From NCBI RefSeq assembly GCF_963662255.1, contig NC_085051.1, positions 56,521,101 through 56,585,100 of the forward strand: 64,000 bases of DNA, written 5' to 3'. The stretch is from Cinclus cinclus. Taxonomy: Eukaryota > Chordata > Aves > Passeriformes > Cinclidae. How positions within the stretch are numbered: position 1 is the first letter of the stretch; each line of letters opens with the position of its first letter. The notes below the pieces were generated by a model. It was given only the letters and a program-made list of their open reading frames with translations. It ran no database searches and was not told where the DNA came from. The position numbers and the translations under genes are program-made. Shown piece after piece: positions 10,896 to 23,113 of the stretch.

Positions 10896-13590
10896 TAATA
10901 GCTCTCACCTCCTCCACCCCTACACATGATCCTGTCTGGCTGTTACAGCCCCCTGAGATCAGCTCCAAAAGAAAGAAATAAAGTCACAGCCTCCATCAGG
11001 AAAAGTGGAGCACATCCAGAGTGGGACTGGAGGCATCCTGTGCAAAGGCAGGCTCTAAGGGTCTGCCAAAAAACACTTGAGTTTAGCAGACATGACTAGT
11101 CTGGTCAGCAAGGCGAGAGAAAATCTCAGGTCTGGTGCCTGCCTGGTGCTGCAGAAACTCCATGTTAGAAAGATGATCATCACAGAGCATTGATGGGTTT
11201 TCCTTTCATCGTGGGCTAGATGTTCATCCCCATCAAATACTTGAAGGTATGAAGGGAAATCTGAGATTAAATAGTTAGGTCAACTGAACAGAAAATCAGA
11301 TGGAAAAGAGACCTAAATCTCTGTGATGCCTTTCTCCATGCTGGTTATCAAAATCAGCCTTTCTGTCCATTGGCGCTGTTTTTACGCAAAATATCACAGA
11401 TGACAGTAGAATAATGAGTCCAAAAGGGCTCCTTGATCAAGTTTTACAACAATAAGTGGGTATTTTAACAAAATTGGGAAATTCTGCAGCAAGGTATCAA
11501 ATTCCATCAGTTCTTTCACCAGAATTTACATTTCATGGTGATAGATTCAATCATTTTGTTTCAATAGAATAATTTCAGCTACCATTTTGACAAGCAGAAA
11601 TAAGAGCAAAATGTTCAAAATTACCTTTACAAAGCATTTCAATCAAGATATTTCAATGTTTCAGGAACAAAAATTCCCCCAACTTCACTTGGTATTTAAT
11701 TTTGACTTCTAGTGATTGTTTGAAAATAAAAATGGTAAGTTTCCTGCAGAATGAATATTTCATTTTCTGACCTGCCACATTCAGTAAAGATATTTCAAAT
11801 ATAATTTAGAGGAATAAAATGGGTCTATTTCCACACACTGCTATGGGACACTGTTCCTGTTGTCTCTTGGTCTGCCAAGAACCTCCTCCTCTTCTCACAG
11901 GGCATCAAATAATATTTCATGGACAGCAGCAGTGAACTGCACACAGTCCATCAGCCTGCAAAACTAGCCACGAGGGGTCTTCATCACTTTAAAATATTAC
12001 AAAGCCAAATTCAGACAAATCTAATAAACCAAGGGAAAGGAAACTCATTTCAGAGAGCACTAGAAAGGAAGAAAAGAATAGGGAATAGAGTTAAAAGAAC
12101 CCATTTACCCATTACAGGATTGACAGTGGGTCTCTCACACAATTTGCTGAGATAGAATGGGGTGAAAAATGTTTGGTCTCTGGGTTTGATAAATAACCCA
12201 GACTCAGACCTTCCAATATTTTATTGTTTTATAGTTATTTGTATCTGAGAAAGAGTGGAGGGAGACACTCCTAAGGAATTGTAGCTTGTTTGCATTTTCT
12301 TTATCCACATAATTGGTGTGCGCCTCTCTACTTTTCTAGGATGGTAAATACCTTATGAAAAGGCCCTTTGAAAAGGCTTTTTTTTCTGTGGAGAGCAGAC
12401 CAGAAAGGTATTTCTGTGGTTCCTTCTGTCCTGCACATGCTCATGCCCCACACCTGGATGGGGGGAGCAGTGGAGATGAAACACCCTGGAGGAACCACAC
12501 AGAGGAGTTTAATTGAAGAGACCCTTCCCATCCAACATGCTCAAGGATTTGCACAGTTTGAAGACATCTAAATGCTCTAGTTTTGTTTTGGTTTTTTTTC
12601 CCCACTTAATGATGTATTTCACATCTTAAAATAGTTCTTCCTCAGCTGAGGGATAGCATGGGGAGTTACAGAAATGACAATTGCATTCTACAGAAGTCTT
12701 GAGCACATTTGCCCAAGAGGAAGGGGAGAAGGCAGCAGGTACATGCATGGGCTGTACCTGATGTGATGCACAGCTGTAATGCACAGCTCTGCACTGGGGC
12801 AGCACCACAGCATGTTGCTCCACCCCAGCAGCTGACATCATGTAGAAATCAGCTTGGATTCCTTTGGGCTGGGACTCAAATGAGTGCTCTCAATGTCCCA
12901 CACAGCCCTGAGCAGGGAGAGGTACAGAAGGGATGTCCATGCTGCTCCTTCTATTTTTCTTCTTCCACATGGTATATAAAGGCCAAAAACTACTGTGGGG
13001 TCACTTTTGCCACTGCAGAGACCCCTCAATCTGCTGCCTGGCCCCTCAAGTGGGCTGTATGCCATGAAGTCCAAACACCAAGTTTGGGGACAACCAGGGA
13101 TGTGGTTTACAACTAAGAGGCTGCTGATGGGACCTTTACCAGCACACACATGTCCTTCTGTCTGCACTCTGCCTCCATATCAAACCATTGCTTCCCTCCA
13201 GCAAGGATCCAGGTCCTTCAGCCTGATCTTCTGGAGATCCTTGCACTGGGAGCAAGTTCTGGGGATTGTCTAAAGCATCCCCCCTTTCCTGTGTTTTCCA
13301 TCTCCTCTCTGAGCCACAACAGCTAAAATAGGTTGGAAAAGGAAGGGGTGTAAAGGCAAAGGGTCTGAAAGAGGCCACAGGTATGAATCTGGGGATAAGA
13401 GAAAGCAGCACACAGCCCAGTGCCCTTATGGAGAGGCTGCAGAGCTGGCTGCACTGCACCAAGAACCGCTCTCCGCAGAGGGGCACATTGCCAGGACGTG
13501 GTCGGGGCACACACATCTGAGCAGTTCTGAGTCCTGTCTGTGCCTTTCCTGGTGTGAAAGACACACTCCTGCTGCAGGCTGTGCAGTAGG
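10896..13590. other. Unique non-coding DNA
   Basis: About 2.7 kb without a recognised gene or repeat. 11.4-11.9 kb is AT-rich and nearly free of open frames. 12.3-13.6 kb is more GC-rich with many short frames (up to 142 codons at 13136-13564 minus), none with a recognisable domain. Four CpG sit near 13466-13505. Confidence 0.55.
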
Positions 13591-14090
13591 GATGGATTTC
13601 ATTTGCTTTTCACAGGCAGCTTTCCCAAGTATAAGCCAGCATGCAGAGACAGGACGCTGACAAGCCAGCCATCAGCAGGGTTTTGTTTCCTAGCCCCTCT
13701 TTAATTGCAGTGTTAGCTTGTCGAATACCACAACACTGCTTTCGTGACCTTTGCTGTTAGCCAGAGACTTCAGGGCAAGTTGGATTGCTTCTCATCCTCA
13801 GCAGCAGCTGTGGGGAGCAGCCGATTGCGTTTAGGCAATCTGCAACCAGAGGGGCTGACTCAAAAGCATCAATTGAAGTGTGAAATTTGCCTTCCCCTCT
13901 CCTCTTAATCAGCCCTTCACATCTGAAACCCCTGTAACTACTTTGATGCCACCATCGAGGGGGAAGCAATAGCTGCCTGAATACAAATTATAGTTTATAC
14001 ATTAATGATGAATATTCATTACGTGGGCCAGCTAGTGCTAGTGTGCTCCTGTTTGGAGCTCTTTAAAAAGCAGCATTACTTTTAGGGGAC
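13591..14090. promoter_or_regulatory. Candidate conserved enhancer with POU-type palindrome
   Basis: This is the most enhancer-like stretch of the window. It lacks transposon debris and keeps scattered CpG (GTCGAATAC, TTTCGTGACC, CCGATTGCG, ATCGAGG, TACGTGGG). Its right part holds a cluster of homeodomain and POU-type motifs: ACATTAATGATGAATATTCA, TTACGTGGGCC and CTTTAAAAAG. At 14008-14019 lies a perfect 12-bp palindrome. Established knowledge: clusters of this kind are common in vertebrate developmental enhancers. Activity and target are unknown. Confidence 0.45.
14008..14019. promoter_or_regulatory. Perfect POU dimer-type palindrome
   Basis: ATGAATATTCAT is its own reverse complement and fits the MORE consensus ATG(A/C)ATAT(T/G)CAT bound by POU-domain dimers of the Oct and Brn classes. 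A TAAT core precedes it (14003-14006) and an ATTA core overlaps its right end (14018-14021). Binding in vivo is inference. Confidence 0.5.
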
Positions 14091-14563
14091 AGGGTGTCTA
14101 GGACAAATGAACAGTTGTCCAAAAAGACAGAACTTATTATACACATCCACACCCTGCTGGGAGATTTTCTTGCAGGAAATATGTGTATCTTCCATGTCCA
14201 TTAGGTCAAACTCTGCTCTGCTTGTATTCCCTGCTGATGCTTCATGTTTGAAGCATGCAAGCACACATAAAGCTTGGGTTGCTTCAGGCCATGCAAGAGC
14301 ACTGATTCAAAGAAAATCTTTTCTGTGGTCACATCACAGCTCTGATGGCTTTTATGTGCATTCCTGGTCCGAGGATGGGTGGTCCAGTTCACAAAATGAA
14401 AATACAGTTCCAAAGAAATGTTAAATTTTCCACCCGAGACACAGTCAGCTGAAATTATTTTATCAAACATTACCAATATGGTTTACAAGAAAAACACCCA
14501 CACATTGGAAGGATTAACAATGCAGGACAATAATAAAAAATAGAAAAACCCAGATAAATTAAT
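14091..14563. other. Unique non-coding DNA
   Basis: Short frames overlap on both strands (105 and 91 codons), without recognisable domains. No repeat seen. Confidence 0.5.
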
Positions 14564-14603
14564 GGCTTCAAAATTTCCAAAAAGGCTTCAAATCTTCCAA
14601 AAT
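14564..14603. repeat. 20-bp tandem duplication, two copies
   Basis: Two adjacent 20-bp units each begin GGCTTCAAA and match at 17 of 20 positions. This is probably a replication-slippage duplication. Confidence 0.8.
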
Positions 14604-15423
14604 CACTTTCTCTTTACAGATGTCAGCCTTGTCTACCTTGGGAGAAGACAGTTACACTTTCCACAAATGAAATGAAATTTTCTGAGCCCAGACCATTCCG
14701 TATGCAAACTGTATTTCCTACCCTGCTTTAATAGGGCAATACAGGCAGAGAGGGGGAGCTCCATGACAGCAGTAATGTGATAAGTTGGTGATGGGACTGG
14801 AGAATGACACACAGCCCTCTAAGCCTGTGCTGCCATCAGCCTTCTGGGGCCAATGTCCTCAGACTGTCCCTGCACTGGGATCATGGGGAAGTGAGCACTT
14901 GGGTAGCCTGGTACCCATTTCTTTCTCAGGCTCTGGACCAGCACACAAAGAAGCACAGCCAAGCCAAGCCAAACTCTATTGGCAGAAGCTCAGTGAATAG
15001 TATTTCAGCAAAAACAAGCTGCAATATTTTCAAAATATTTCCCCTGTAGGCTTTTCATATGCTGTGAGCAGTGCTGCCTGTTGGACATCTGGGGTTAATT
15101 TCAGGGCAGAATAGGTTTCTTCTCAAAAAGCAAGAGGCAGGTAAAGAGCTAGTGTGGTTTGCAAACATGAGGTCCCACTTTCAGTTACATCAGGATACAC
15201 ATAGCAAAACACCCGGTGTCATTATAACACTTTGTCTGAAGTGAATCAATGACTTTTAGAAGAAGTTCAGATCCTGGCACAGTCCACTCAGTGCTTCAGG
15301 ATTCTTGAATGTAGAAGTGTTTAACCAGGTCCTTCAGATTAGAGCAAAATCCTTCTTGTGCTGCACTGTTATTCAGAAGCACGTAGAACATCATGTTCTC
15401 AGAATTGATTTCATTCATGATTT
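14604..15423. other. Unique non-coding DNA
   Basis: No gene or repeat recognised up to the plus-strand CR1 copy. Confidence 0.5.
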
Positions 15424-15804
15424 GGAACCTCTCCTACAAAGGCAGAGGGACCTGGGGCAGTTCAGCCTGGGGAAACCTTAGAGCATCTTCCAGTACCTGA
15501 AGGGGCTGCAAGAGAGCTGGAGAAGAACTTTTGACAGGGGCATGAAGTGACTGGACAAGGAGAAATGGCCCCAAACTGAAAGAGAATAGATTTAGACAAG
15601 ATATTAGGAAGAAATTCTTCCCTGTGTGGGCCCTGGCACAGGCTGCCCAGAGAAGCTGTGGATGCCCCATTTCAGAAAGTGTTCAAGGCCAGGTTACAGG
15701 GAGTTTTGAGCAACCTGGTGTGGTAGAAGGTGTCCCTCAGGGGGAGTGGAATGAAATGGTCTTAAAGGCCCCTTCCAACCCAGACCATTCTGTGATTCTG
15801 TGAT
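15424..15804 (+). mobile_element. CR1 LINE fragment with decayed ORF2 C-terminus
   Basis: It begins with CTCTCCTACAAAGGCAGAGG and passes through a decayed reading frame in which the remnant GPKLKENRFRQDIRKKFF can be read near 15569-15622. That matches the C-terminal end of the CR1 reverse-transcriptase protein. It ends in the typical CR1 3-prime tail CCATTCTGTGATTCTGTGAT with tandem ATTCTGTG octamers. It is 5-prime truncated, non-autonomous and unlikely to be active. Confidence 0.95.
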
Positions 15805-16341
15805 ACTTAGCCATGTACCCACAGCTACACTTCGTGTGTCACTACTAAAAATGGTGACACTTCATTGGTGTATGGTATTTATAATGAAAGAGGAATCTGA
15901 GGCTTCTGCCTTCACTGCTCTTTGAACCAGCTTGTGCACACATAGCAAACACAGGGTAATCTTCAAATATTTCTATCTCAGAGCCACACAAGTGGGATAA
16001 GTTTGTGCAACAAGATCACTAAAATATACCCAACTGATCTGAAAACTTTGGTTTAATTAGAGGGAGATGAACTCTCCTGATTCAGTCTTTGATAAAAAGC
16101 AGGCTCCTTTATAACCTTCCCTGAGTGTTTTGATAACCAGCAGCACAGCTCAGCTGTTAGTCTGTGATCAGGAGCTGTTTGGGATGGGAACAGCAGAGGA
16201 TGCTTCACGCCAAGGGATCAACACATCTATCTGGGGCAGTCGCAACACAGCCCACAGTTCTATGTCTGGCTCATCTCCATGTTGCTCCCCTCTACTTGCT
16301 CCCATAAGAGCTGAGCTCCATCTGCAAACTTAACAATTATT
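15805..16341. other. Unique non-coding DNA
   Basis: No gene or repeat recognised between the CR1 tail and an A-rich microsatellite. Confidence 0.5.
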
Positions 16342-16369
16342 AAAAAAAAACAAACAAACAAACAAACAG
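16342..16369. repeat. A run plus (CAAA)n microsatellite
   Basis: Nine A are followed by about five CAAA units. A T-rich run follows about 20 bases later (near 16388-16398). Confidence 0.9.
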
Positions 16370-17989
16370 AAAACCCAAGCAAACTTATTTTTTTTTTCTT
16401 CCTCCATTAAATTCTGTCTGAGCAGACAGCTTTCAGAAGGCTCAGCATTTTCTGACTGGCAGGTTCCCTTTGGATTTCTCACAAAGTGGTTGCCCACAGT
16501 CATCAGATCTGCTTGAAAACCTTTGCTTTCACCACTAGGAAATTAGATGCACAATTGCATTTCCCCGGGGTTTTGGAATGGTCTCTGTGGCTCACAGAAC
16601 AGAGCATGAAAGAGGCAGGTTTATGTCAGAAATGCAGACAATAAATGGTAGCTCTCAGTGTGAAGATCTATTTATTTAGCAAAGTCTCAGAATGAAAAAG
16701 GACAACTTGAAAGGAAAGGGCAAATGTGATTCTTATTTTGTCCACCACATGAAACTTCTTTTCCTAATCCTTCACCATTTGAATATGACTGCTCCTGGAG
16801 GCTGCCAGGATCAGAGAGATGAAAGGGCAATCCTTCATGTAAGAACCAGCCCTCCACTTTAAAAGCTCCCTGTGCACTCTTTCAACTTTCAACTGCCCTC
16901 AATTATATGTTTTTAACATTTGAAAATGCTTTAGGACAGCAGGTGCCTCTGTCACTCGTGTACTGTTCACATGTCATCACCCTCTGCCTGCCCTCTCCCA
17001 CTTTGAACCCTGTCCTTTTTATGAAAATTAGCATAATAGTCATGTATGCCAAAGGGGGAAAGGTGGCAAGACAGAGGAGGTGCAGTCCTCTTGTACACTC
17101 TGCCTGTTTCACAGCCTGGTCTCTGTGCTCTGAGGTGCTCTGTCTAATTACAACTCCTGCTACAGGAGAAGGAGTGAAGCTGGGTATACACCTGTATTAC
17201 CAGGGCTTTGGCCTCAAACCACTGCTCCCTCACCACTGAGACTCTGCTTGCTGCAGCCAAGCCAAAAGCTGCTGCTGGGCTCCAGGTGGAGCTGGCAGAG
17301 CTGGAGAGAGGAGAGGGAGAGGTCCACACAAGCCCCTGGAGATGGAGCAGTGAATCTCACCTGAGAGGATGAAGGAGAGGCAGCAGACCATTCAGGGCAG
17401 GTTGGTTGTTCCTCTTCAGGGTGTGAACACACAAGGCCACATTCTTTCTGTATAAAATGTGTGGATAGCTGGTACAGGCACTCCAAACCTCTGGTGCCCT
17501 CTAAACTACTCTGAAGATGTTGCTGTGAGGTCCATGCCACTTGTCAAGGGAGCCCTGTGCTTGAGTGATGAATCCCACACAAGGGGATTCCTGGCACTAC
17601 AAAACTTTGGGACAAAAATCTTAGCTTTCAACTCCCTCTGTTGCATTTTCCACTCATGAAACCTCAGCTGAAGGTTTATCCAGTCCCACATCCATCCTCC
17701 TTGCTGTTTGGAGTTAATAAGCCAAGTCTACCAAAACAGCCAGGCAGCATCCTCTGATGAAGGCTGCATAGCCCATGAAAGACCCAGGGAGTGAGCTCCT
17801 GTACCTAGGGCTACCCAACAGTGGAGTATTTGTAGGAAAACAGAAGGTAATAAAAACACACCATTTAAAAATTCATATCTGCATAATGAGTCCTGCAACT
17901 GTACCCAGAGTGAGTCAGGCCCACCTGACTGGGGAGTGCTTTCAGAGCAATAAGGCAGCACTGCTTGCTCCAGGCTGCTCACACAGACA
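16370..17989. other. Unique non-coding DNA
   Basis: No supported gene. A purine-rich patch at 17280-17400 has open frames on both strands, including 108 codons on the minus strand (17214-17540), rich in Ser and Leu and without a recognisable domain. A stretch at 16540-16700 has enhancer-like composition but no distinctive motif. Confidence 0.5.
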
Positions 17990-18245
17990 TTAGCATTGCA
18001 GAGAGTTTGCAAATCACCAGGCCCTGCTGCAGAGCAGCCAGCACAGCACGGTGTGTTACACGGCCTGCCATCTTGGTCATTTTTATTAAAAAATAAATCC
18101 TGTGCATAAAAGGAGGGGTGTCTTTGTGCAGCTCTGCAAAGGCTCCTGATTAAGCACGCTGCTGTTTTTAAAGACCTTCAAATCTGACCTTTTAATGCTT
18201 GGCAAGGGTGTGGTGCTTTGATTTCACTGCATCAAGGGAACATGA
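17990..18245. promoter_or_regulatory. Candidate conserved non-coding element
   Basis: Unique sequence with retained CpG in GCACGGTGTG, CACGGCC and GCACGCTG. Well-spaced AT-rich blocks (TTTTTATTAAAAAATAAATC near 18080; TGATTAAGCACGC near 18147; CTTTTAATGCTTGGC near 18189) lie between GC-rich blocks. Frames are short and there are no transposon traces. Confidence 0.3.
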
Positions 18246-19725
18246 AAAACTGATTCAGATTATTAAGTTAATCAATAAAACCTTTTGATTCACATTTCTT
18301 TGTAGAAAACTGAATAGCTTAAGGCAACAAAAAGAGACAGAACTGTCCTGATGTGTCCTCATTGCCTCAAGCCTCATCACAGATCTCACACTCATGGCCA
18401 AGACATAACCAGTGACTATCAAATACCCATTTTTACCTGTGGATGAAGCCTGGGAAGGACTCATGAAAACACTAAAGTGGGAAGGAGAAAGTTAAATACT
18501 TGTGCCATTCCTGTGCCATTCCCCTGACCTTTGTTTCTCCATTGCTATCTGGGAGAATTTTACTGGTCCAGCCTGACTAGAAATCCTGAGAATTGGAAAA
18601 GATGTAATCCCAACTGCTTCCAATGCTCACCCTCCTTTCACCTGAACAAAATGCCAGGTCTAAGATCCATCTGGGTATGAGGAAGGGGAAGGGAAATGCT
18701 ATTCCAGTATCTCTCATCCCCCTCAGCTAAGCCTTCAGGAGGTGCAGCTGCAGGATTCCCTTAGAAAACCCTCCCAGCCAGAGGTGGCTCCTGGAGGCAC
18801 ATGGGAAGAGCAGGAGAAATGTGCAGGGCTTTCCTCTTAGCAGGATAGCAGCAGAAAAGCCAGAGGGAATATCTGTGGATGCACATTCATCACAGTGAAA
18901 ATCTCGCTGCCCTTCCTGTCTGGTGGCACAGCCTTGCCAGGTGGTGTAGAATGTATCTTCAGATTGAAAGGTCAGGAGAAAATACTGCAGTTATCTACAC
19001 TGACTTTCTGTGTAATATATACCTGAGAACTTCCTGGGACTTTTCCCCATTTGAAGCTGAGCTCCATTTTGAAAAACACCTAATCTTATTTTAAGACATG
19101 CCAGCAGCTGACAAGAATTCTCCACATGTGCTCCACTGATTATCTGCCACAGCCATTAAAAGCACAGTCTGGTCCTAGTCTAGTTTTGGCCTGTTTGGAA
19201 ATCCCAGTGCCTGCATACAGGGCTGTGAAAAGGAAATGCAGGTTCAGCAAAGGTGCACAAAATGTGATAACCTTTTAGAACACCTACAGCCTGGGAAAAA
19301 GCTCTTTCACTGGGCTGGTAAGCAGTTTGTTTCAAAGACCACAAGTACCAGCCCTTCACCAAGATATTAGACCCAAGTGGCATTTCCTACTCTCCATTAA
19401 GGTCTGTCTCTGTAGCAAAGATTCCTTTTAAAGACCTTGATCACAGAGTATATTGCAGACACCAGTATTTCAAATACCCTGACCTACCCATTAAAATGGT
19501 AACCTCAGTGTATGTTCAATAAGTGCTAACAGAGCTCTGAGTTCAGTGAAGTCCTCAACTTTTATATTTTTCAAAAACTGATTTTATGCATTTTGCTGAT
19601 ATTCCTTTTTATTTTATTATTTTTTTTAACTTGAAATCAACTTGATTTACATAAGAATATTAAAAATACATCTTTGTGATACTTTTCTCTCACCTTCCAA
19701 CCCGTGTTAGCAACTCAGGTTGCAG
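18246..19725. other. Unique non-coding DNA
   Basis: No gene or mobile element recognised. All frames are under about 72 codons. AT-rich from 19550 to 19680. Confidence 0.55.
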
Positions 19726-19752
19726 TGAACCCAAAGTGTCAGTTTTGGACTG
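19726..19752. repeat. Dispersed direct repeat, copy 1
   Basis: A 27-bp segment starting TGAACCCAAAGTGTCAGT recurs at 19863-19889 with 5 differences. The copies share an 11-base core, AAAGTGTCAGT, and the end GACTG. Confidence 0.7.
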
Positions 19753-19862
19753 TCTCAGAAGATGGAGTAGATGCAATTACTTGCATTCTTTAAAACATGA
19801 TTGATCTAATGCTGTCACAGGAGACTTCACACTGGATTCTGATGGCACAAACACTGCTGAAA

Positions 19863-19889
19863 TGAACCTAAAGTGTCAGTCCGTGACTG
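19863..19889. repeat. Dispersed direct repeat, copy 2
   Basis: Second copy of the 27-bp direct repeat, 110 bp after the first. The intervening DNA shows no transposon ends. Confidence 0.7.
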
Positions 19890-21599
19890 AGATACATAAC
19901 GAAAGGAAGAATAATTTTTTTTGAGCTTGGGTCAAAGATCCCTCCTGATGCCTCATGGAAAATTCTGAAACATGTTTGGAGGTGATTTTGCAGACAGATA
20001 ATTTTCTGTATTTTTCTGTTTATTTTAGGCACAATCTTGTGCTCTCTTTGTCATCAGTAGCCTACGTACTTATGCAATATCCTGGGTTATGCATCCTGAT
20101 ACCTGGATGAACAGATGATCTTTGGAAGATTCACATCACACCTGCTACAACTGGGTCTCAAATTCTCTTTTGCAATCTTTAGTTGGACATATAATTAGGA
20201 AACATTTTGGGAATTTTTTGAGGAAGGGAAATAAAATTCCTGTGATTGCTTGTCAAAAACTTTTGGCTGACTAAACCAAACCCTTTCAGGGAAATATACT
20301 GATTTTGATGGAAGATTTGTTAACGTTAGTGCAAAATTCAAATTTTTGCTCAACCCAAACACAAAATTATTCTTCCTCAATGCGAGTGTGCCAGTTTAAG
20401 GTGCATAAGGTATCAGCAAAGATTCAGAACCTGCAGACCTCTTGCAATCTCAGGAAAAGTGCTTACATCCAAGAACTTGGCTGGTTGTGACTCCTTTCCA
20501 CAATTCTCCTGTTGGAGTTGTTCTCTTCTATACTGCACATAAAACATAGTGGGAATAGCAGCAGTTCTGGATACTCAGATCTAGGACACTCTCCACAAGA
20601 ACAGGGAGGAGTTTGTGTGTCAGCAGAGCAGCAGATATGCAAAATAAACCAGAAATTATGCTGAAGCAGCCATTTGTCACTTAGAAACTGGACAATTACA
20701 CCCTAGGAATAAAAACAGAGAGGGAAATATATTCTGGTACTGGAAGCACACTTGGGCTGAATCTCATCTCATGGACATGACTTTATCTGGAGTATCTCAG
20801 GTCCTTTCCACTTTGATCAGACTTTTCACAGTTCCCATCTGCCATGGCAGATTAAAAGCTTCTGATCTACTAAGAATGGAGTTTCCCCACAAGATATACA
20901 TCAGCCGTGTCTGGGATGAAAACCACCAGGGAACAAGGATCACAGACTAAGTAGAGCAGCACAGTCCCAGCCTTCAGACACCGGTCCTGGGTTATAAATA
21001 CGAAAATAAAACATGACAATGAAAAGAAATTGTAAAATTTTCCCACTACAGATGCCAGAGTATCTCCTGTGTATAAGGCAAATGTGGCTGTGGGATCTTG
21101 GCAGGAAGACCCCTGTGACTTGGTCTTCACCTCAGCTTCCCAAAACTGTGCACTGGCCCCATCTTCCCTCATATTCACACTTTCTAAGGGATCCCATTCC
21201 CACTGGGCTCCTCTGTCCCCATGAGAGGTTTATCAGTAAGGTAGCCACAAAATAAACTCATTCCTGGGCATCCTTAGGATGGGGTCACTGCTAAAGCCAG
21301 ACTAATAGAAGAAAAAGTGTACGAAATTTGGAGGAGAAATTGTCTGGGGCCAAATTCTCAGCAGTTCCATGCTGGGTGTACCTCATCCACAACAACTTCC
21401 GTGGATTTATACGAGTGTTGACAATCAGCTGTGTACCAAATGATAAGGGTAGAAAAGCACTTGTGAAAATATACAGAGACCAAAGATACACAGATGCCTA
21501 CAGTTTGTAAAAGAAATGAGAACTGTTCATGAAGCAGCAGTTATTTGGATCCCAAGAGGCTCAGGTAATGATGCTGAGGGCAACAAGTGACTGTGAGGT
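19890..21599. other. Unique non-coding DNA
   Basis: No gene or repeat recognised. The longest frame is 102 codons (20870-21178 minus) and has no recognisable domain. Confidence 0.55.
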
Positions 21600-21860
21600 G
21601 GTTTGTTGGTTAATAAAATCACACAATGAAACCACTGAGCTGCATTTATGAAAGAGAGATTAACATTGCATTTGGCAGAGTAAGTGGCAGAAAGACTCGA
21701 AGCAAGGTGTCATGGCAAGTCTAATCAAGTCAAACTATGCACAGCAATGACACGAGCAGACAGCAAATTACTTCCCCAGCAATTCATTTGTGTAATTGAC
21801 CAAGAAGATGCGGAAAACTACTGAAAAAGATGCTGTTGCAAGAAAATTAACTAAGCAGAA
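21600..21860. promoter_or_regulatory. Candidate conserved non-coding element
   Basis: Unique AT-rich sequence with repeated AATT and TAAT-type cores (GGTTAATAAAATCACAC; AGCAAATTACTTCCCC; AGCAATTCATTTGTGTAATT) and scattered CpG (ACTCGAAGC, ACACGAGC, GATGCGG). It lacks repeat debris and open frames. Called on composition only. Confidence 0.35.
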
Positions 21861-22378
21861 CAAAATGTAAAGAGCTCCTACAAGGTCTTTGCTTTTATAA
21901 ATGGGTGTCATAGACTCTGTTTATGCCTTCACATATGGAATAATAAAGCCATTGAGGGATAATCTTCTAAAAGGATGTTGAGAAACTGCATTGTCTTAAA
22001 GACACATATTGAAAGAAAACAGAAGAAACCCAAGCAAAGCAGTAATTTGCCAACGGCATGATCTCACATCTGAAGCTATCTTTTCATAAGAAAACTTTCC
22101 AATACAAAAATCATCTATTTAAATGAAATATCCCTCAGAAACACTCCACCTGAAGTATTTGAGTCACATTAAAACGCTGCAGTTTAATGTTGTTCCAACA
22201 GGTTACCTGCATTTTGCAGTAGTTTCATAGAAGTTGTGCTCTGACCCAATTAATATCCCAACCCATTATCCTTCATGGAACAGAGCTTTTGATTTTCATA
22301 AATTCTAGTTTCTTATCAGAGAGAAAATTAAGGTGTGATTTAAATGAAGTAAAGAGACAGGAAGAGTGGAAACAGACC
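21861..22378. other. Unique AT-rich non-coding DNA
   Basis: No gene or repeat. The composition resembles the neighbouring candidate element and may belong to it. Confidence 0.45.
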
Positions 22379-23098
22379 TCACAAAAAGGACACTTCGAGC
22401 CAGCAAATGTAGCAAACCTTGGAGATTAAATCTGCAAAATCCAAATACAGAATAAGACCTTTTGAATGGTGACAATAAGTAAGCATTGGAGCAGAATGTT
22501 TCACTATAATATAGTATACCATCATCTGATATTTTAAGTGAAGATAAGATATTTTAATAAATTTATGCTCCATTTCAATCACTAAGGAGCTGGCTCCAAG
22601 AAGAATAAGCTTTTCTGTGCAGGAGACAAAACCAGGTGATTCGAACAGCTTGAGCTCAATGGAATGCAGCAGAAGGATGATACCTGTTGGTGGTAGAATC
22701 TCCTTGCTGGGCCATTTTGGCCTGCTGGAGAGGATGAGACTTTCATCCGGGTGAAGAAGGGATTGAATTTCATACTGTGAATTGAAAATTGCTTCTGGGT
22801 TCACAAGTAAGTGGGTATAAAAAGTTTTGGGAAGTTTGCTTTGAACCAGACTCACTGCAAAGACTAGTTTTACACTGCAGCGTACAAATCCAGCTACAGT
22901 GGTTTTGCAGCTGGAATGGTGCCTTTTCTCTCTCACCATCCAGATGTGCCAGCTGTGTGTCTTCCCAGCTCAGTGGGCACTGCAAAAGGCCAGTTTGAAT
23001 GCACTTATTTCGTCAAACTGCTTCCCCCTAAAGTAGTTTCAATGTGTTCTTAAGAAGCATTTTTTTGAGGAGGGTTACTACACTGTAAAAACCTGGAG
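22379..23098. other. Unique non-coding DNA, longest open frame of the window
   Basis: A 186-codon frame runs on the minus strand (22379-22939). Its product is rich in Leu, Ile, Ser and Tyr with no signal peptide, domain or repeat I recognise, and no splice signals or promoter stand out. One frame of this size is not surprising by chance in 64 kb, so I do not call a gene. Confidence 0.4.
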
Positions 23099-23113
23099 AA
23101 AAAAAAAAAAAAA
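23099..23113. repeat. A homopolymer (15 A)
   Basis: Fifteen A followed by CAAAAAC. No retroposed sequence is recognisable upstream. Confidence 0.9.

Noticed and set aside
17214..17540. Possible coiled-coil or Ser/Leu-rich exon in the purine-rich patch
   Set aside because: Open frames on both strands of a low-complexity purine-rich patch, no matched splice pair and no known family.
22379..22939. 186-codon open frame on the minus strand, the longest non-repeat frame
   Set aside because: No recognisable domain, signal peptide or splice context. A frame of this size can arise by chance in 128 kb of strand sequence, and the product looks like translated AT-rich DNA.
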